Assembly: GCF_028281305.1 (NCBI RefSeq)
Contig: NZ_JANQKD010000044.1
Location: forward strand, 81,600 to 145,599
Source of the DNA: Pelagibius sp.
Lineage (GTDB): Bacteria; Pseudomonadota; Alphaproteobacteria; Kiloniellales; Kiloniellaceae
Length of the DNA: 64,000 nucleotides
Direction of reading: 5' to 3'
In this document: positions 43,835 to 52,070 of the stretch, one piece after another
Position numbering within the stretch: the stretch's first letter is position 1
Layout: every line of letters starts with the position of its first letter
Notes under the pieces: model-generated
What the model was told of the DNA's origin: nothing
Databases searched by the model: none
Seen by the model: the letters and a program-made list of their open reading frames with translations, nothing else
Position numbers and translations under genes: made by a program

Positions 43835-45064
43835 CTATTGCGTTGCGGTCTCGGAAGCGCGGTCTGGCCCCGCGCCCTGGCTGAGCTGCTGGCGTGCGGC
43901 GGTCAGGGCCGTGGCGGTGAAGTCCGCCATGTCAGCCTCCTCGGGCGTCACCGTCGACCCGCCGCGCACCCTTTGAAGGCCGACCACCACGACCCTTTCG
44001 TCGTTGGCGAGACCCTCTTCGATCACCCGCATGCCGTCGATCAACTGGCCGATCTTGACGCTGCGTTTCTCGATGACGTTCTCCGCGCCCAGGACATAGA
44101 GGTAGCGGCCGGTCTGATCGAGGCCGATGGCCCGCTCGGTGACCAGCGGCATGTCCGGCCGTTCTGTCGCGGCGACGCGCAGCCGCGCGAAGAGCCCGGA
44201 GATCAGCGCCGGGATCGGTCCTGGGTTTTCGAAACTGGCACGCAGCTGCAGGGTCCCGGTCTCGGGATTGAGTGCGGACTCGGCAAAGTCCAGCGAACCC
44301 TCGTAGACGAAATCCGTCTGGTCCGCTGTCGACATCTCCACCGACACGGTTTCGCGCATCTCCGCTTCGTTGCTGACGCCGGCATCGATCGCGGTCGCGC
44401 GATAGGCGGCCCGGGCCACCAGCAGATCGCGTTCGTTGATCGAGAAATAGACATACATTGGATTGCTGTCGGTGATCGTGGCCAGCAGCGTGGCTTCGCT
44501 TTCCCCGACAAGGTTGCCGGTGTCGACAAGGTTGCGCCCGATGCGCCCGGTGATCGGCGCGCGGATGTCGGTATACTCCAGGTCAAGCTCGGCCTGGCGC
44601 AGCGCTGCCTGCTTGACCGAGACCTCCGCCGTGGCAGAGCGCGCGCCAGCCTCTGCTTCGTCCAGCCTGGCCTGGGAGATGTTGCCGCGTTGGATCAGGG
44701 TCTCAGCGCGCTCCAGGGCTCTGTCGGCCTCGATCTTCAGCGCCTTTGCGCTTTCAAGCTGCGCCTTGGCGATCTCCACATCGGCGATGTATTCGCGCTG
44801 GTCAATCATGAAGAGCGGATCGCCCGCCTGCACGTCGGTGCCGGGGCCGAAGGTCATCTTCACGAGTTCCCCGGGCACCCGGGCGCGCACGTCGACCACG
44901 GCGGCGGCCTGGGTGGTGCCGGTGAAGTAGAGGTAGTCGGTGATGCTCTGGACCAGGGGAGCGGCGACCTTGACCTTAGGGGGCGGCGGTTCGACGTAGG
45001 TGTTGCTTTCGCCGCAGGCTGCGAGCGCCAGAACGGTAAGGCAAGCCGGCAATAGTCGCTTCAT
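43835..45064 (-). CDS. RND efflux periplasmic adaptor (membrane fusion lipoprotein)
   Basis: 409 residues. The signal MKRLLPACLTVLALAAC ends in a lipobox with Cys17 as the lipid site. The lipoyl-like strand ARVPGELVKMTFGPGTDVQA near 65, long helical hairpin (about 100-180) and beta-barrel AP-type domain follow, as in AcrA/MexA. It links the permease to an outer-membrane duct. First gene of a two-gene minus-strand operon. A small TCGGTACCGA palindrome about 110 bp upstream is the only operator-like element. Confidence 0.92.
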   Translation of the reverse strand: MKRLLPACLTVLALAACGESNTYVEPPPPKVKVAAPLVQSITDYLYFTGTTQAAAVVDVRARVPGELVKMTFGPGTDVQAGDPLFMIDQREYIADVEIAKAQLESAKALKIEADRALERAETLIQRGNISQARLDEAEAGARSATAEVSVKQAALRQAELDLEYTDIRAPITGRIGRNLVDTGNLVGESEATLLATITDSNPMYVYFSINERDLLVARAAYRATAIDAGVSNEAEMRETVSVEMSTADQTDFVYEGSLDFAESALNPETGTLQLRASFENPGPIPALISGLFARLRVAATERPDMPLVTERAIGLDQTGRYLYVLGAENVIEKRSVKIGQLIDGMRVIEEGLANDERVVVVGLQRVRGGSTVTPEEADMADFTATALTAARQQLSQGAGPDRASETATQ

Positions 45065-45225
45065 GCTCCCTGTCCCTCGTTCGCCTTCCTTGGGTTGTCA
45101 GCATAGCGCAGGGTCCTTGCCGCTGGCTACGGCTCATCACATCGCGCAGCCAATTCGGAGGCTTTCAAACAATCGGTACCGACAAACAGCCTTGACCCTG
45201 CGGCATCGGGCTCGGCGCGCTTGGC

Positions 45226-45624
45226 TCAAACCTCCTCACCGAAAAACAGCAGGCAGCCGTCAGGGTCTTTTACGTGAAATTCGCGCATGCCGTAGGGTTG
45301 ATCGAAGGGCGGGCGCAGCCGACCCTGCGGTAGGGTCTCAAGTTTGGCCCGCAGATCCTCGTAGAGGGCATCGAGGCCGCGAACGTGGAAGTAGATCGCG
45401 ATGTTGTTGGCAGTGGCCTCCAGGGCTTTCGGATCGTCGCAGTGGAGCAACTGCAGGCCGACGGCCGGTTCGCGCATGACGATGGCGAGGCTGGCGTCCT
45501 CGGCCAGGAATCGGGTCTCGAACCCCAGGGTCTCGGTGTAGAACGCAACGCTGCGCGCGACGTCGCTGACCGGCACGATGGTCATGGCGCTCTCGATGAC
45601 CGGCTGTGTTTCGGTCTCCAGCAT
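45226..45624 (-). CDS. Glyoxalase/bleomycin-resistance family (VOC) protein
   Basis: 132 residues. VPVSDVARSVAFYTETLGFE near 17-36 and PYGMREFHVKDPDGCLLFFGE near 109-129 are the paired VOC beta-alpha-beta units. Metal or ligand residues may include His in FHVKDPDG. Function cannot be narrowed. The ATG has AAGGGG upstream; a longer frame begins in unrelated sequence. Divergent from a small hypothetical gene. Confidence 0.85.
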   Translation of the reverse strand: MLETETQPVIESAMTIVPVSDVARSVAFYTETLGFETRFLAEDASLAIVMREPAVGLQLLHCDDPKALEATANNIAIYFHVRGLDALYEDLRAKLETLPQGRLRPPFDQPYGMREFHVKDPDGCLLFFGEEV

Positions 45625-45705
45625 GCTTCGCCCCTTTATCGAAGCCTTAACCCTGGTTCTATCAAATAGGGGACGGTCGATGTCATCAACAGCCAATTGT
45701 TTCAA

Positions 45706-46029
45706 ATGCCGGATTACGCCGCCATCCAAGGGCAGAACCTGGACAGGCTGCCGCGCTTCTGCGTCGTGCTGCGCGGAGAGTATCTCTCCGTCCCGGGCGA
45801 CTCAGGTGACGACGAGCAGTTGGGATTCTATGTCGTGCGCACGGTGGCCGCAGGCGATCAGACGACGGCTGAGAAGCTCGCCCTCTTCGATCTGGAAGCG
45901 GAAATCCGCATGAAGGGTATGGGCCCGGTGCCCGATACCATGGAAATCGACAAGAGCCAGCGCCTCGACGACGATCAGGATGACGTCAACAGCGGCTTCA
46001 TTCTCTATCCCGCAGAGCAGACGCCCTAA
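45706..46029 (+). CDS. Hypothetical protein, acidic, 107 residues
   Basis: The protein alternates beta-like hydrophobic residues (FCVVLRGEYLSV, QLGFYVVRTVAAG) with an acidic middle, then DTMEIDKSQRLDDDQDDVNS before a short end. No signal peptide, helix or family that I know. TTG three codons earlier is an alternative start; neither has a strong ribosome site. The stop overlaps the convergent serine hydrolase stop by 3 bp. The smooth codon pattern suggests a real gene. Confidence 0.55.
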   Translation: MPDYAAIQGQNLDRLPRFCVVLRGEYLSVPGDSGDDEQLGFYVVRTVAAGDQTTAEKLALFDLEAEIRMKGMGPVPDTMEIDKSQRLDDDQDDVNSGFILYPAEQTP

Positions 46030-47156
46030 CCGGGTGCGAGCAGGCGCAGCACCGCCGGCACCAGGGAAGAGGCCGGCCGCAGCAGGGAAAAGACACCCGC
46101 TGCATCGCTCTGGTTCTCCGTGCCGCAGATGACGGCATCGGCGGCCGGCCAGTACAACATGAAGCCTTTCAGAAAGCCCGTGTGCCCCCAGAGCTCGCCG
46201 AAGCCCGGCGCGCCGAGGTCCTCGAGGTTGAAGTGGCGCATGCCCAGACCATAGGAGACGCCATGTTCCCCGGTGGCACGCCAAGCCATCATATGCTGGC
46301 GGCTTCTGCGGTCGCGAAAGACCCGGTCCTCCGCAAAGGCGCGCAGAAAGCGTGCGAGGTCCGCCGCGGTGGTTACCAGGCCGCCGCCCGCCCAGTCGGC
46401 TGATATGCTGCGCATACCGCCGTAGTGAAGAGCGCCCACGTAAGGCTGTGAGACCACCGCAGCCGTGAAGCTCGGCGGTGCCTCGCGGAACAGCAGGTAG
46501 GTTTCGTTCATTGCCAGGGGGCGGAAGATCTTGGCGCGGTAGGCCTGGTGCAGGGGCATCCCGGTCACGGCTTCAATCACCAGTCCGGCGAGCACAAAGC
46601 CTGTGTCGCAGTAGTGCCAGCCGCCGGCGGGGGCAAAGTGGGCGGTCAGGTGCTCCCGGGTCCAGTCGATCACCTCCGGTGGCTGCCAGAGCCGCTCCGG
46701 GTCTTCCATGAGTTCGGCCATGAAGGGCGAGCGGCCGTCTTCGAGAGGTTTTCCATCGCTGAAACAGTCTGCGAGACCGCTGGTGTGTCCCAGCAGTTGG
46801 CGCAGCGTAATGAAGCATCCGCGGTCGAGGCCGCGGACCACATGCAGACCGCCGAGCAGGGTATTGGGCAGGTAGGCGCCTATACCACGGTCGAGATCGA
46901 GCACGCCCTCCTCAGCGAGCAGCAGGCAGAGAGTGGCGGTGAACATTTTGGTGATGCTGGCTGCGTGAAAGGCATCGCCCGGCCGCAGCGGCGCGCCCGA
47001 GACCCGATCCCGCAGCCCGGCGGCGCCGGCCCAGGTGAAGCCGGGCGACTCGATGCGCAGCAAGGCGCCGGGCACGGCCTTTTGCAGTGTGACGCTTCTG
47101 TACAGAAGGCGTTGAAAGGCCTCTTCTTTCTCGATGGCCTGCAGTGGTATTGCCAT
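46026..47156 (-). CDS. Class C beta-lactamase-fold serine hydrolase
   Basis: 376 residues with no signal peptide, so cytoplasmic. The catalytic SxxK is Ser67-Ile-Thr-Lys70 in HAASITKMF. The second motif reads YCD in HYCDTGF, instead of YxN, and the third is HTG in WGHTGFLKG, as in esterases and D-peptidases of the family. LLGHTSGLAD near 120 is a usual companion. Likely an esterase or amidase acting on a small molecule. Last gene of the four-gene minus-strand run that includes the AurF-like oxygenase; only 7 bp separate it from the preceding gene. Confidence 0.85.
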   Translation of the reverse strand: MAIPLQAIEKEEAFQRLLYRSVTLQKAVPGALLRIESPGFTWAGAAGLRDRVSGAPLRPGDAFHAASITKMFTATLCLLLAEEGVLDLDRGIGAYLPNTLLGGLHVVRGLDRGCFITLRQLLGHTSGLADCFSDGKPLEDGRSPFMAELMEDPERLWQPPEVIDWTREHLTAHFAPAGGWHYCDTGFVLAGLVIEAVTGMPLHQAYRAKIFRPLAMNETYLLFREAPPSFTAAVVSQPYVGALHYGGMRSISADWAGGGLVTTAADLARFLRAFAEDRVFRDRRSRQHMMAWRATGEHGVSYGLGMRHFNLEDLGAPGFGELWGHTGFLKGFMLYWPAADAVICGTENQSDAAGVFSLLRPASSLVPAVLRLLAPG

Positions 47157-47163
47157 GGCGCTC

Positions 47164-48705
47164 CTAGGCGTCTTGTGCCTCTCCCGAGTGTTGGCGTTGA
47201 CGCGGCTGGACCCAGGAGGGAAAGAGCTCCTTGGGGTTTAAGTCGATGTCTGTCTTGAAGGTGATCTTGGCATCGGACAGCAGGACCTGGAGGCTGCCGT
47301 CTTCGTAGGCTTCGAAGAGTTCGGTGCAGCCGCCGATAAAGCGCCCGCCGACGAAGATCTGTGGAATGGTGACGCAGCCGGTGCGGGCGTTGAGGGCCCG
47401 GCGGATCCGGCCGCCCAGATCGTCGGCCTGCAGGGCGACCGAGTCCAGATCGACGGAGCGATAGGGGATCCGAAGCCTTGCGAAAAAGCGCCGCACGGAC
47501 CAGCAGAACTCGCACCACTCCAGTGCGAACATGACCACCGGCTCCGTCGGGTCGCCGACCGCCTGCGCCAGATAGGCCGTTGCCTCGGCATCGCTCTCCT
47601 CGGCGGGCTTCGCGGCAGCGCCGTTGGCGGTCTGCTGGGCGGGGGCGCTGGGCGTCGTGCTGTCGAAGCGCGCCGACGGCGTGGTGCGGGAGAGGGCGAC
47701 CTCTTCCTCGGTCATGTCCTCCGGAATATCCTCGAACAGCATCGTGCTGAGATAGCGCTCGCCGGTGTCGGGCAGCATGCAGAGCACGGTGCTGCCGGCA
47801 GGTGCGGTGCGGCAGACTTCCAAGGCGCCGGCCAGGGTCGCGCCGCCGCTGATCCCGGTGAAGATGCCCTCCTCGCGCGCCAGAGCGCGCGACAGGCGCA
47901 GAGACTCGTTGCCGTCCACAGGGATGATCCGGTCGACGTGCCTGGCGTCCAGGGCGGCCTCGGTCAGGCGCGGAATGAAGTCGGGGCTCCAGCCCTGCAT
48001 CAGGTGAGGGCGGAAATGCGGATGGCTGGCGCTGGGGCTGCCGTCGGCGTTGCGCTGCTGGCTGACGCCGCTGCCCAGGACCTGGGCGTTGTCCGGTTCG
48101 CAGACAACGACCTTGGTCTTCGGGCTCTCAGCCGCCAGCACGCGCGCGACGCCCTTCAGGGTCCCCCCGGTGCCGGAGCCGGTCACCCAGTAGTCGAGAC
48201 CGCAATCGGCGAAGTCGGCGAGAATCTCCTGGGCCGTGGTCCGCGAGTGCATCTCGGCATTGGCCTCGTTTTCGAACTGGCGGCAGAGGAACCAGCCGTG
48301 GGTCTGCGCCAGCTCCTCGGCCTTGACCAGCATGCCGCTGCCTTTTTCCGCAGCCGGCGTCAGCACCACCTTGGCGCCGAAAAAGCGCAGCAGCTTGCGG
48401 CGTTCGACGCTGAAGTTTTCCGCCATGGTGACCACCAGGGGATAGCCTTTGCTGGCGCAGACCATGGCGAGACCGATGCCGGTGTTGCCGCTGGTCGCTT
48501 CGATGACGGTCTGGCCGGGCTTGAGCAGCCCGCGCCGCTCGGCATCTTCGATCACCCCCAGGGCCAGGCGGTCCTTCACCGAGGCCATCGGGTTGAAGGC
48601 CTCAAGCTTGGCGTAGAGCTTCACGCCGTCCGGCCCCAGTTTGCGAATGCGCACGGCCGGTGTGCGCCCGATGGTCTCCAGTATGCTCTCGTATCGACGG
48701 CTCAT
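47164..48705 (-). CDS. Cysteine synthase-like PLP enzyme fused to a C-terminal glutaredoxin domain
   Basis: 513 residues. Residues about 1-320 are a cysteine synthase/cystathionine beta-synthase fold: Lys44 in NPMASVKDRL forms the PLP Schiff base, TSGNTGIGLA near 82 binds the substrate carboxylate, and GSGTGGTLKG near 180 binds the phosphate. After a 60-residue Ala/Pro/Thr linker, about 385-485 is a glutaredoxin fold with CEFC near 398 (WCEFCWSVRRFF) and TIPQIFVGGRFIGG. The fusion is uncommon. The enzyme may add a thiol or amine nucleophile to an O-acetylserine-like acceptor, with reduction by the fused domain. It lies 86 bp after the diiron oxygenase gene. Confidence 0.88.
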   Translation of the reverse strand: MSRRYESILETIGRTPAVRIRKLGPDGVKLYAKLEAFNPMASVKDRLALGVIEDAERRGLLKPGQTVIEATSGNTGIGLAMVCASKGYPLVVTMAENFSVERRKLLRFFGAKVVLTPAAEKGSGMLVKAEELAQTHGWFLCRQFENEANAEMHSRTTAQEILADFADCGLDYWVTGSGTGGTLKGVARVLAAESPKTKVVVCEPDNAQVLGSGVSQQRNADGSPSASHPHFRPHLMQGWSPDFIPRLTEAALDARHVDRIIPVDGNESLRLSRALAREEGIFTGISGGATLAGALEVCRTAPAGSTVLCMLPDTGERYLSTMLFEDIPEDMTEEEVALSRTTPSARFDSTTPSAPAQQTANGAAAKPAEESDAEATAYLAQAVGDPTEPVVMFALEWCEFCWSVRRFFARLRIPYRSVDLDSVALQADDLGGRIRRALNARTGCVTIPQIFVGGRFIGGCTELFEAYEDGSLQVLLSDAKITFKTDIDLNPKELFPSWVQPRQRQHSGEAQDA

Positions 48706-48791
48706 TGATCATCCCCAAGTGTGTGCGTCGAGGCGGGCCGCAGCTTCTGCCGGCGGCCCGCCCCCTTTCGTCCGTAAGTCCTCTGTCTTGT

Positions 48792-49742
48792 CTACGCGGC
48801 CATCAGCGGACTGAGCGCCTGGTTCACGCGCTGCGCCTGCGCTTCGGTGATGAGGTCGCCGAGAATGCGCTGGAAGGGTCGATGCTGGGCGCCGGAAAGG
48901 ATGTACTGCCAGCGGTAGGCCTTCAGTACGCCCGCGCCGACGGCTTCCTTCTCGGCTTTGCTCAGGCTGCGTCCGCAGGTCTCCAGGAAGTAGCGCGTAT
49001 CCTCGGCGGCCTGGAGCTGCAGCAGCCCGTCGACGGCACCGACAAGGGCGATGAAGTCGTCGACGGCCTTGTCGCGTTCCGCATCGCTCAGCTTCGCATC
49101 GAGGCGGCGCAGCTCCAATTCGTCCATGATCGCGTGCTGGCTCTCTTCCTTCCAATGGAACAGGAAGACGTCCTTGAAGAGGGGCGAGAGGCTCTCGTCC
49201 GGCTCCAGGCTCTCGCGATAGTGCAGCTGGGTAAAAAGCTCGATGTGAAGAGTCAGCATCAGCACAGCCCAGGACTCCATGCTGAGGACGGCGTCGGCGA
49301 TGGCGTCCGGGTCGCCGGCCTGCTTGTAGCCCTCGGGCATCTGCTCCTCGGCCAGCGCTTCGATGCGGCGAAACAGCTCCTGGTGTTTCAGTTCTTCTTC
49401 ACTGAAGCGGACCAGGGCTTCCAGCGCGGTCTGATCGCCCAGGGCATGGGCGCGGCTGAGATCGAGCACCTTGGCGTTGATGAAGCGCTCCACCAGCCCG
49501 AAGATGTAGGCATAGGTGCGGCCTTGGATCTGGCTCAGGAAGCGTTGTTCGGCGGCGGTGAGGAAGCCCAGTTCCTGCACCTTGCTCAGACCCTGGGGCA
49601 GGAAGGTCTCGTCCATGTCGAAGGCGCGACCGCGAATCACGTCGCGGTCGATGTCCCAGTTGACACGCTTGGAGGCTTCGATACAGCGCGCAAAACGCGC
49701 GCGGTCGCTATCGGCGATCTGGGTTTCCGTATGGCTCTGCAT
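48792..49742 (-). CDS. AurF-pattern ferritin-like diiron oxygenase
   Basis: 316 residues, all helical. Ligands follow the AurF order: Glu near 84 (FGLVERFI), ExxH near 116 (EELKHQE), Glu near 169 (HIELFTQL), then His-x3-Glu-x2-His near 195-202 (FHWKEESQH). AurF-type enzymes oxidise amines to N-hydroxyl or nitro groups; other diiron monooxygenases share part of this pattern, so N-oxygenation is an inference. No ferredoxin reductase adjoins it, but the next gene carries a glutaredoxin domain. No signal peptide, cytoplasmic. Confidence 0.75.
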   Translation of the reverse strand: MQSHTETQIADSDRARFARCIEASKRVNWDIDRDVIRGRAFDMDETFLPQGLSKVQELGFLTAAEQRFLSQIQGRTYAYIFGLVERFINAKVLDLSRAHALGDQTALEALVRFSEEELKHQELFRRIEALAEEQMPEGYKQAGDPDAIADAVLSMESWAVLMLTLHIELFTQLHYRESLEPDESLSPLFKDVFLFHWKEESQHAIMDELELRRLDAKLSDAERDKAVDDFIALVGAVDGLLQLQAAEDTRYFLETCGRSLSKAEKEAVGAGVLKAYRWQYILSGAQHRPFQRILGDLITEAQAQRVNQALSPLMAA

Positions 49743-49763
49743 GGTTGTCTCCTGAATCTCGGA

Positions 49764-50633
49764 TCATCTTTCCGGGCGCCCCGACGCCGCGTCGCCCGCA
49801 GGCGGAGGGGCCGTTGGTTTCTGGTTGACCTGAAGAAAGCGCAGGATGTGACGGCTCACGTCTTCTGCGTGCGTGATCGGCCCCATGTGCCCGGCGCCGG
49901 CAACTGTCTCGATGCTGGAGCGGGGCAGCACGCTGTGGAGAAGCCGGATCACGGCTGCCGTCGGCGGTGGCGCCAGGGAGCCGCGGAGCAGCAGGACCGG
50001 AAACTCAAGGCGGCGATACGACGACAGCGCCGTCGGTTCTTCGATCAACGCATGAAAGTCGAGCGGTGCCTTTGGCAGCCAGCTTGTGAGGACTTCCTGT
50101 AGAGAGGGCCGCAGGGCCGCCCAGGCCCCTTCGCCGCTCCAGTAATCGACGAAGTGCGTTGCGGCGCCGCGGTAATCTCCGCTGGCAACACCCTGCGCCG
50201 TGACTTCAGCGACCGCGCGAATCTCCGAGAAGCTCGCTTCCTCAGCGGCGCCGGCCGCTTTCAGCAGGTGAAAAGCCGAAGGTTCGTAGAGCGTCATGCT
50301 GGTGACGGCATGAGGGCGCTGCAGGGCGATGTGCAGGGCGACACCGCCGCCATAGGAATGACCGATCAGATGAAAGGGTGCGTTCAAGGCATCGATCCGC
50401 TCGAGGATCGGGGCGGCTTCGTCCGCCAGGGCGAAGGGGTGCGCACCGTGCCAGTCAAGCCGGCCGTCGGCGCCCAGGAAGCTCGGGGCGATCAGGTGGA
50501 ACGGCAGGTCCAGGCTGGCGGCCAGATGGCGCCATTGCCGCGCGTCGGAGCCCGAACAGTGCAACGCCACGACCGGCACCGGGTGATCGGAATCCAGGCG
50601 TGCGAAGGGCAGCGCTTTACGTAGAATGGTCAT
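49764..50633 (-). CDS. Alpha/beta hydrolase, first gene of the diiron-oxygenase run
   Basis: 289 residues. The nucleophile Ser93 is in LIGHSYGGGVA, the oxyanion His lies near 25 in ALHCSGS (H of HxG-like strand), and the catalytic His is in VAGAGHMGP near 258. The last 20 residues are Pro/Ala-rich. Small-molecule esterase, thioesterase or ether-hydrolase role is possible. It lies 21 bp before the diiron oxygenase. Its start is near a divergent LuxR-type gene, and the 193-bp space between them holds a direct repeat. Confidence 0.84.
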   Translation of the reverse strand: MTILRKALPFARLDSDHPVPVVALHCSGSDARQWRHLAASLDLPFHLIAPSFLGADGRLDWHGAHPFALADEAAPILERIDALNAPFHLIGHSYGGGVALHIALQRPHAVTSMTLYEPSAFHLLKAAGAAEEASFSEIRAVAEVTAQGVASGDYRGAATHFVDYWSGEGAWAALRPSLQEVLTSWLPKAPLDFHALIEEPTALSSYRRLEFPVLLLRGSLAPPPTAAVIRLLHSVLPRSSIETVAGAGHMGPITHAEDVSRHILRFLQVNQKPTAPPPAGDAASGRPER

Positions 50634-50715
50634 GGCGAAGGGTCATGGCGGTGGCTGGGCCTCGGACCGGCGGCGCGGACAGGTATCGCCGAAGGCCCTG
50701 GTCCGGGAAATCGGG

Positions 50716-50769
50716 CAGCTGTCCCGGTTCGCCTTGATTTCTTCCTCCCAACCGGTACAGCTGTCCCGG
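50716..50769. promoter_or_regulatory. Perfect 12-bp direct repeat, 42-bp pitch, between the hydrolase and the first LuxR-type gene
   Basis: CAGCTGTCCCGG occurs at 50716-50727 and again at 50758-50769. The 42-bp spacing equals four helical turns. The core CAGCTGTC occurs again at 52027-52034, before the second paralogue. CAGCTG is itself a palindrome, as expected for a dimeric LuxR-type site. These are candidate operators of the hydrolase-LuxR proteins. Confidence 0.55.
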
Positions 50770-50826
50770 CTTGATGGGAAAAGGGTGGTTCTCAGGCGAT
50801 TTCACACGCCGGATCGTGTGTTGGAT

Positions 50827-51903
50827 GTGTCGGAAAAGTTGAAACAGCGTATTAGGTTCGCCCGATCCAAAGACGGGACCTCGCTGGCCTGGGCCTCGGC
50901 CGGCCGGGGGCAGCCATTGGTCAAGGCGGCCAACTGGCTGACCCATCTCGAATACGATCTGGAAAGCCCGGTCTGGTCGCACTGGGTGCACTTCTTTGCC
51001 GCGCATTTTCAATTCGTGCGCTACGACGAGCGGGGCTGCGGGCTGACCCAGCGCGATGCCGGGGACCTGTCTTTCGAACGCTGGATCGAGGATCTCGAGG
51101 CTGTTATCGAAGCGGCGGGGCTTGAAGGACCGGTTGCCTTGCTCGGCGTCTCCCAAGGAGCTGCAACCGCATTGGCCTATGCGGCGCGCCATCCTGAACG
51201 GGTATCGCGGGTTATTGTCTACGGCGGCTATTCGCAAGGCTGGCGCGTACGCGGCGATCCGCAAGGGGCGAAGCTTTACCGCTCCATCGCCGATGTCATT
51301 GCTTTGGGCTGGGATCTTGAAAACCCGGTTTTTCGGGAGCTCTTTACCAAGCGCTTCATTCCGGCAGGAACGCCGGAGCAGATCGCCTGGTTCAACGATC
51401 TCTGCTGCAAGACTGTCGAGGCGCAGACTGCTGCGCGCCTCTTGAGTGCCCGTGCTGACGTCGACTTGGGCCCGTTGATTTCCCAGGTGCAGGTTCCGGT
51501 TCAGGTTCTGCATGCCGCTGGCGACGAGGTCGTCCCCCTTGCCCAGGGCCGTGGCCTCGCTGCCGATTTGCCGAATGCCGAATTCGTCAGCCTGGACTCC
51601 CGCAATCACATCCTGCTGAAGCCGGAGCCGGCCTGGTCGCACTTCAAGGAGGCCGTGCTCGACTTCATGGAGCAGACGCCACAGCGCGGGGAAACGAGCG
51701 ACGCCGCACTGGCGGGGCTGTCGCCGCGTGAGCGGGAAATCCTGGCCTTGATCTGCGAGGCCAAATCGAACCCGGAGATTGCCAAGGCTCTGGGGCTCTC
51801 GGAACGCACCGTGCGCAACCACGCCTCCAATCTCTTCCGCAAGCTGGGCGTGAGGTCCCGGGCGGAGGCGATCCTGCTGCGCCATGGCGGATCGCAGCCC
51901 TAG
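50827..51903 (+). CDS. Alpha/beta-hydrolase domain fused to LuxR-type HTH, paralogue 1
   Basis: About 358 residues. Residues about 10-275 are an alpha/beta hydrolase: the nucleophile box is LLGVSQGAA, an Asp lies in GDEVVPL and a His in DSRNHILL, so the triad appears complete. Residues about 295-355 are a LuxR helix-turn-helix (LSPREREILALICEAKSNPE, then SERTVRNHASNLFRKLGV). The start is uncertain: ATG codons at 50626 and 50632 would overlap the divergent hydrolase, and homology to paralogue 2 begins at LKQRIRF, so I use the GTG just before. Likely a small-molecule-sensing transcription factor. Confidence 0.83.
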   Translation: MSEKLKQRIRFARSKDGTSLAWASAGRGQPLVKAANWLTHLEYDLESPVWSHWVHFFAAHFQFVRYDERGCGLTQRDAGDLSFERWIEDLEAVIEAAGLEGPVALLGVSQGAATALAYAARHPERVSRVIVYGGYSQGWRVRGDPQGAKLYRSIADVIALGWDLENPVFRELFTKRFIPAGTPEQIAWFNDLCCKTVEAQTAARLLSARADVDLGPLISQVQVPVQVLHAAGDEVVPLAQGRGLAADLPNAEFVSLDSRNHILLKPEPAWSHFKEAVLDFMEQTPQRGETSDAALAGLSPREREILALICEAKSNPEIAKALGLSERTVRNHASNLFRKLGVRSRAEAILLRHGGSQP

Positions 51904-52070
51904 GAAGGGCCCGGTCGGGCGCGCGCGTCTTTCCGCACTACCCCCTAAGGATAGTCGGACGAACTAATATGTTGCTGCTTTGTTTCACCATCTTGCGGCG
52001 CCCCTCTTTTGCGATAACTATGCGGTCAGCTGTCGCCGCAGCATGGGGAGCCAAGTGAGGGCTTAAAGGC

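Noticed and set aside
45173..45182. TCGGTACCGA palindrome upstream of the RND adaptor
   Set aside because: Only 10 bp, single copy, with no regulator gene adjacent; it could be chance in GC-rich DNA.
50626..50826. N-terminal extension of the first LuxR-type gene to the ATG at 50626
   Set aside because: It would overlap the divergent hydrolase start, and its 60-70 residues are basic low-complexity sequence absent from the paralogue.
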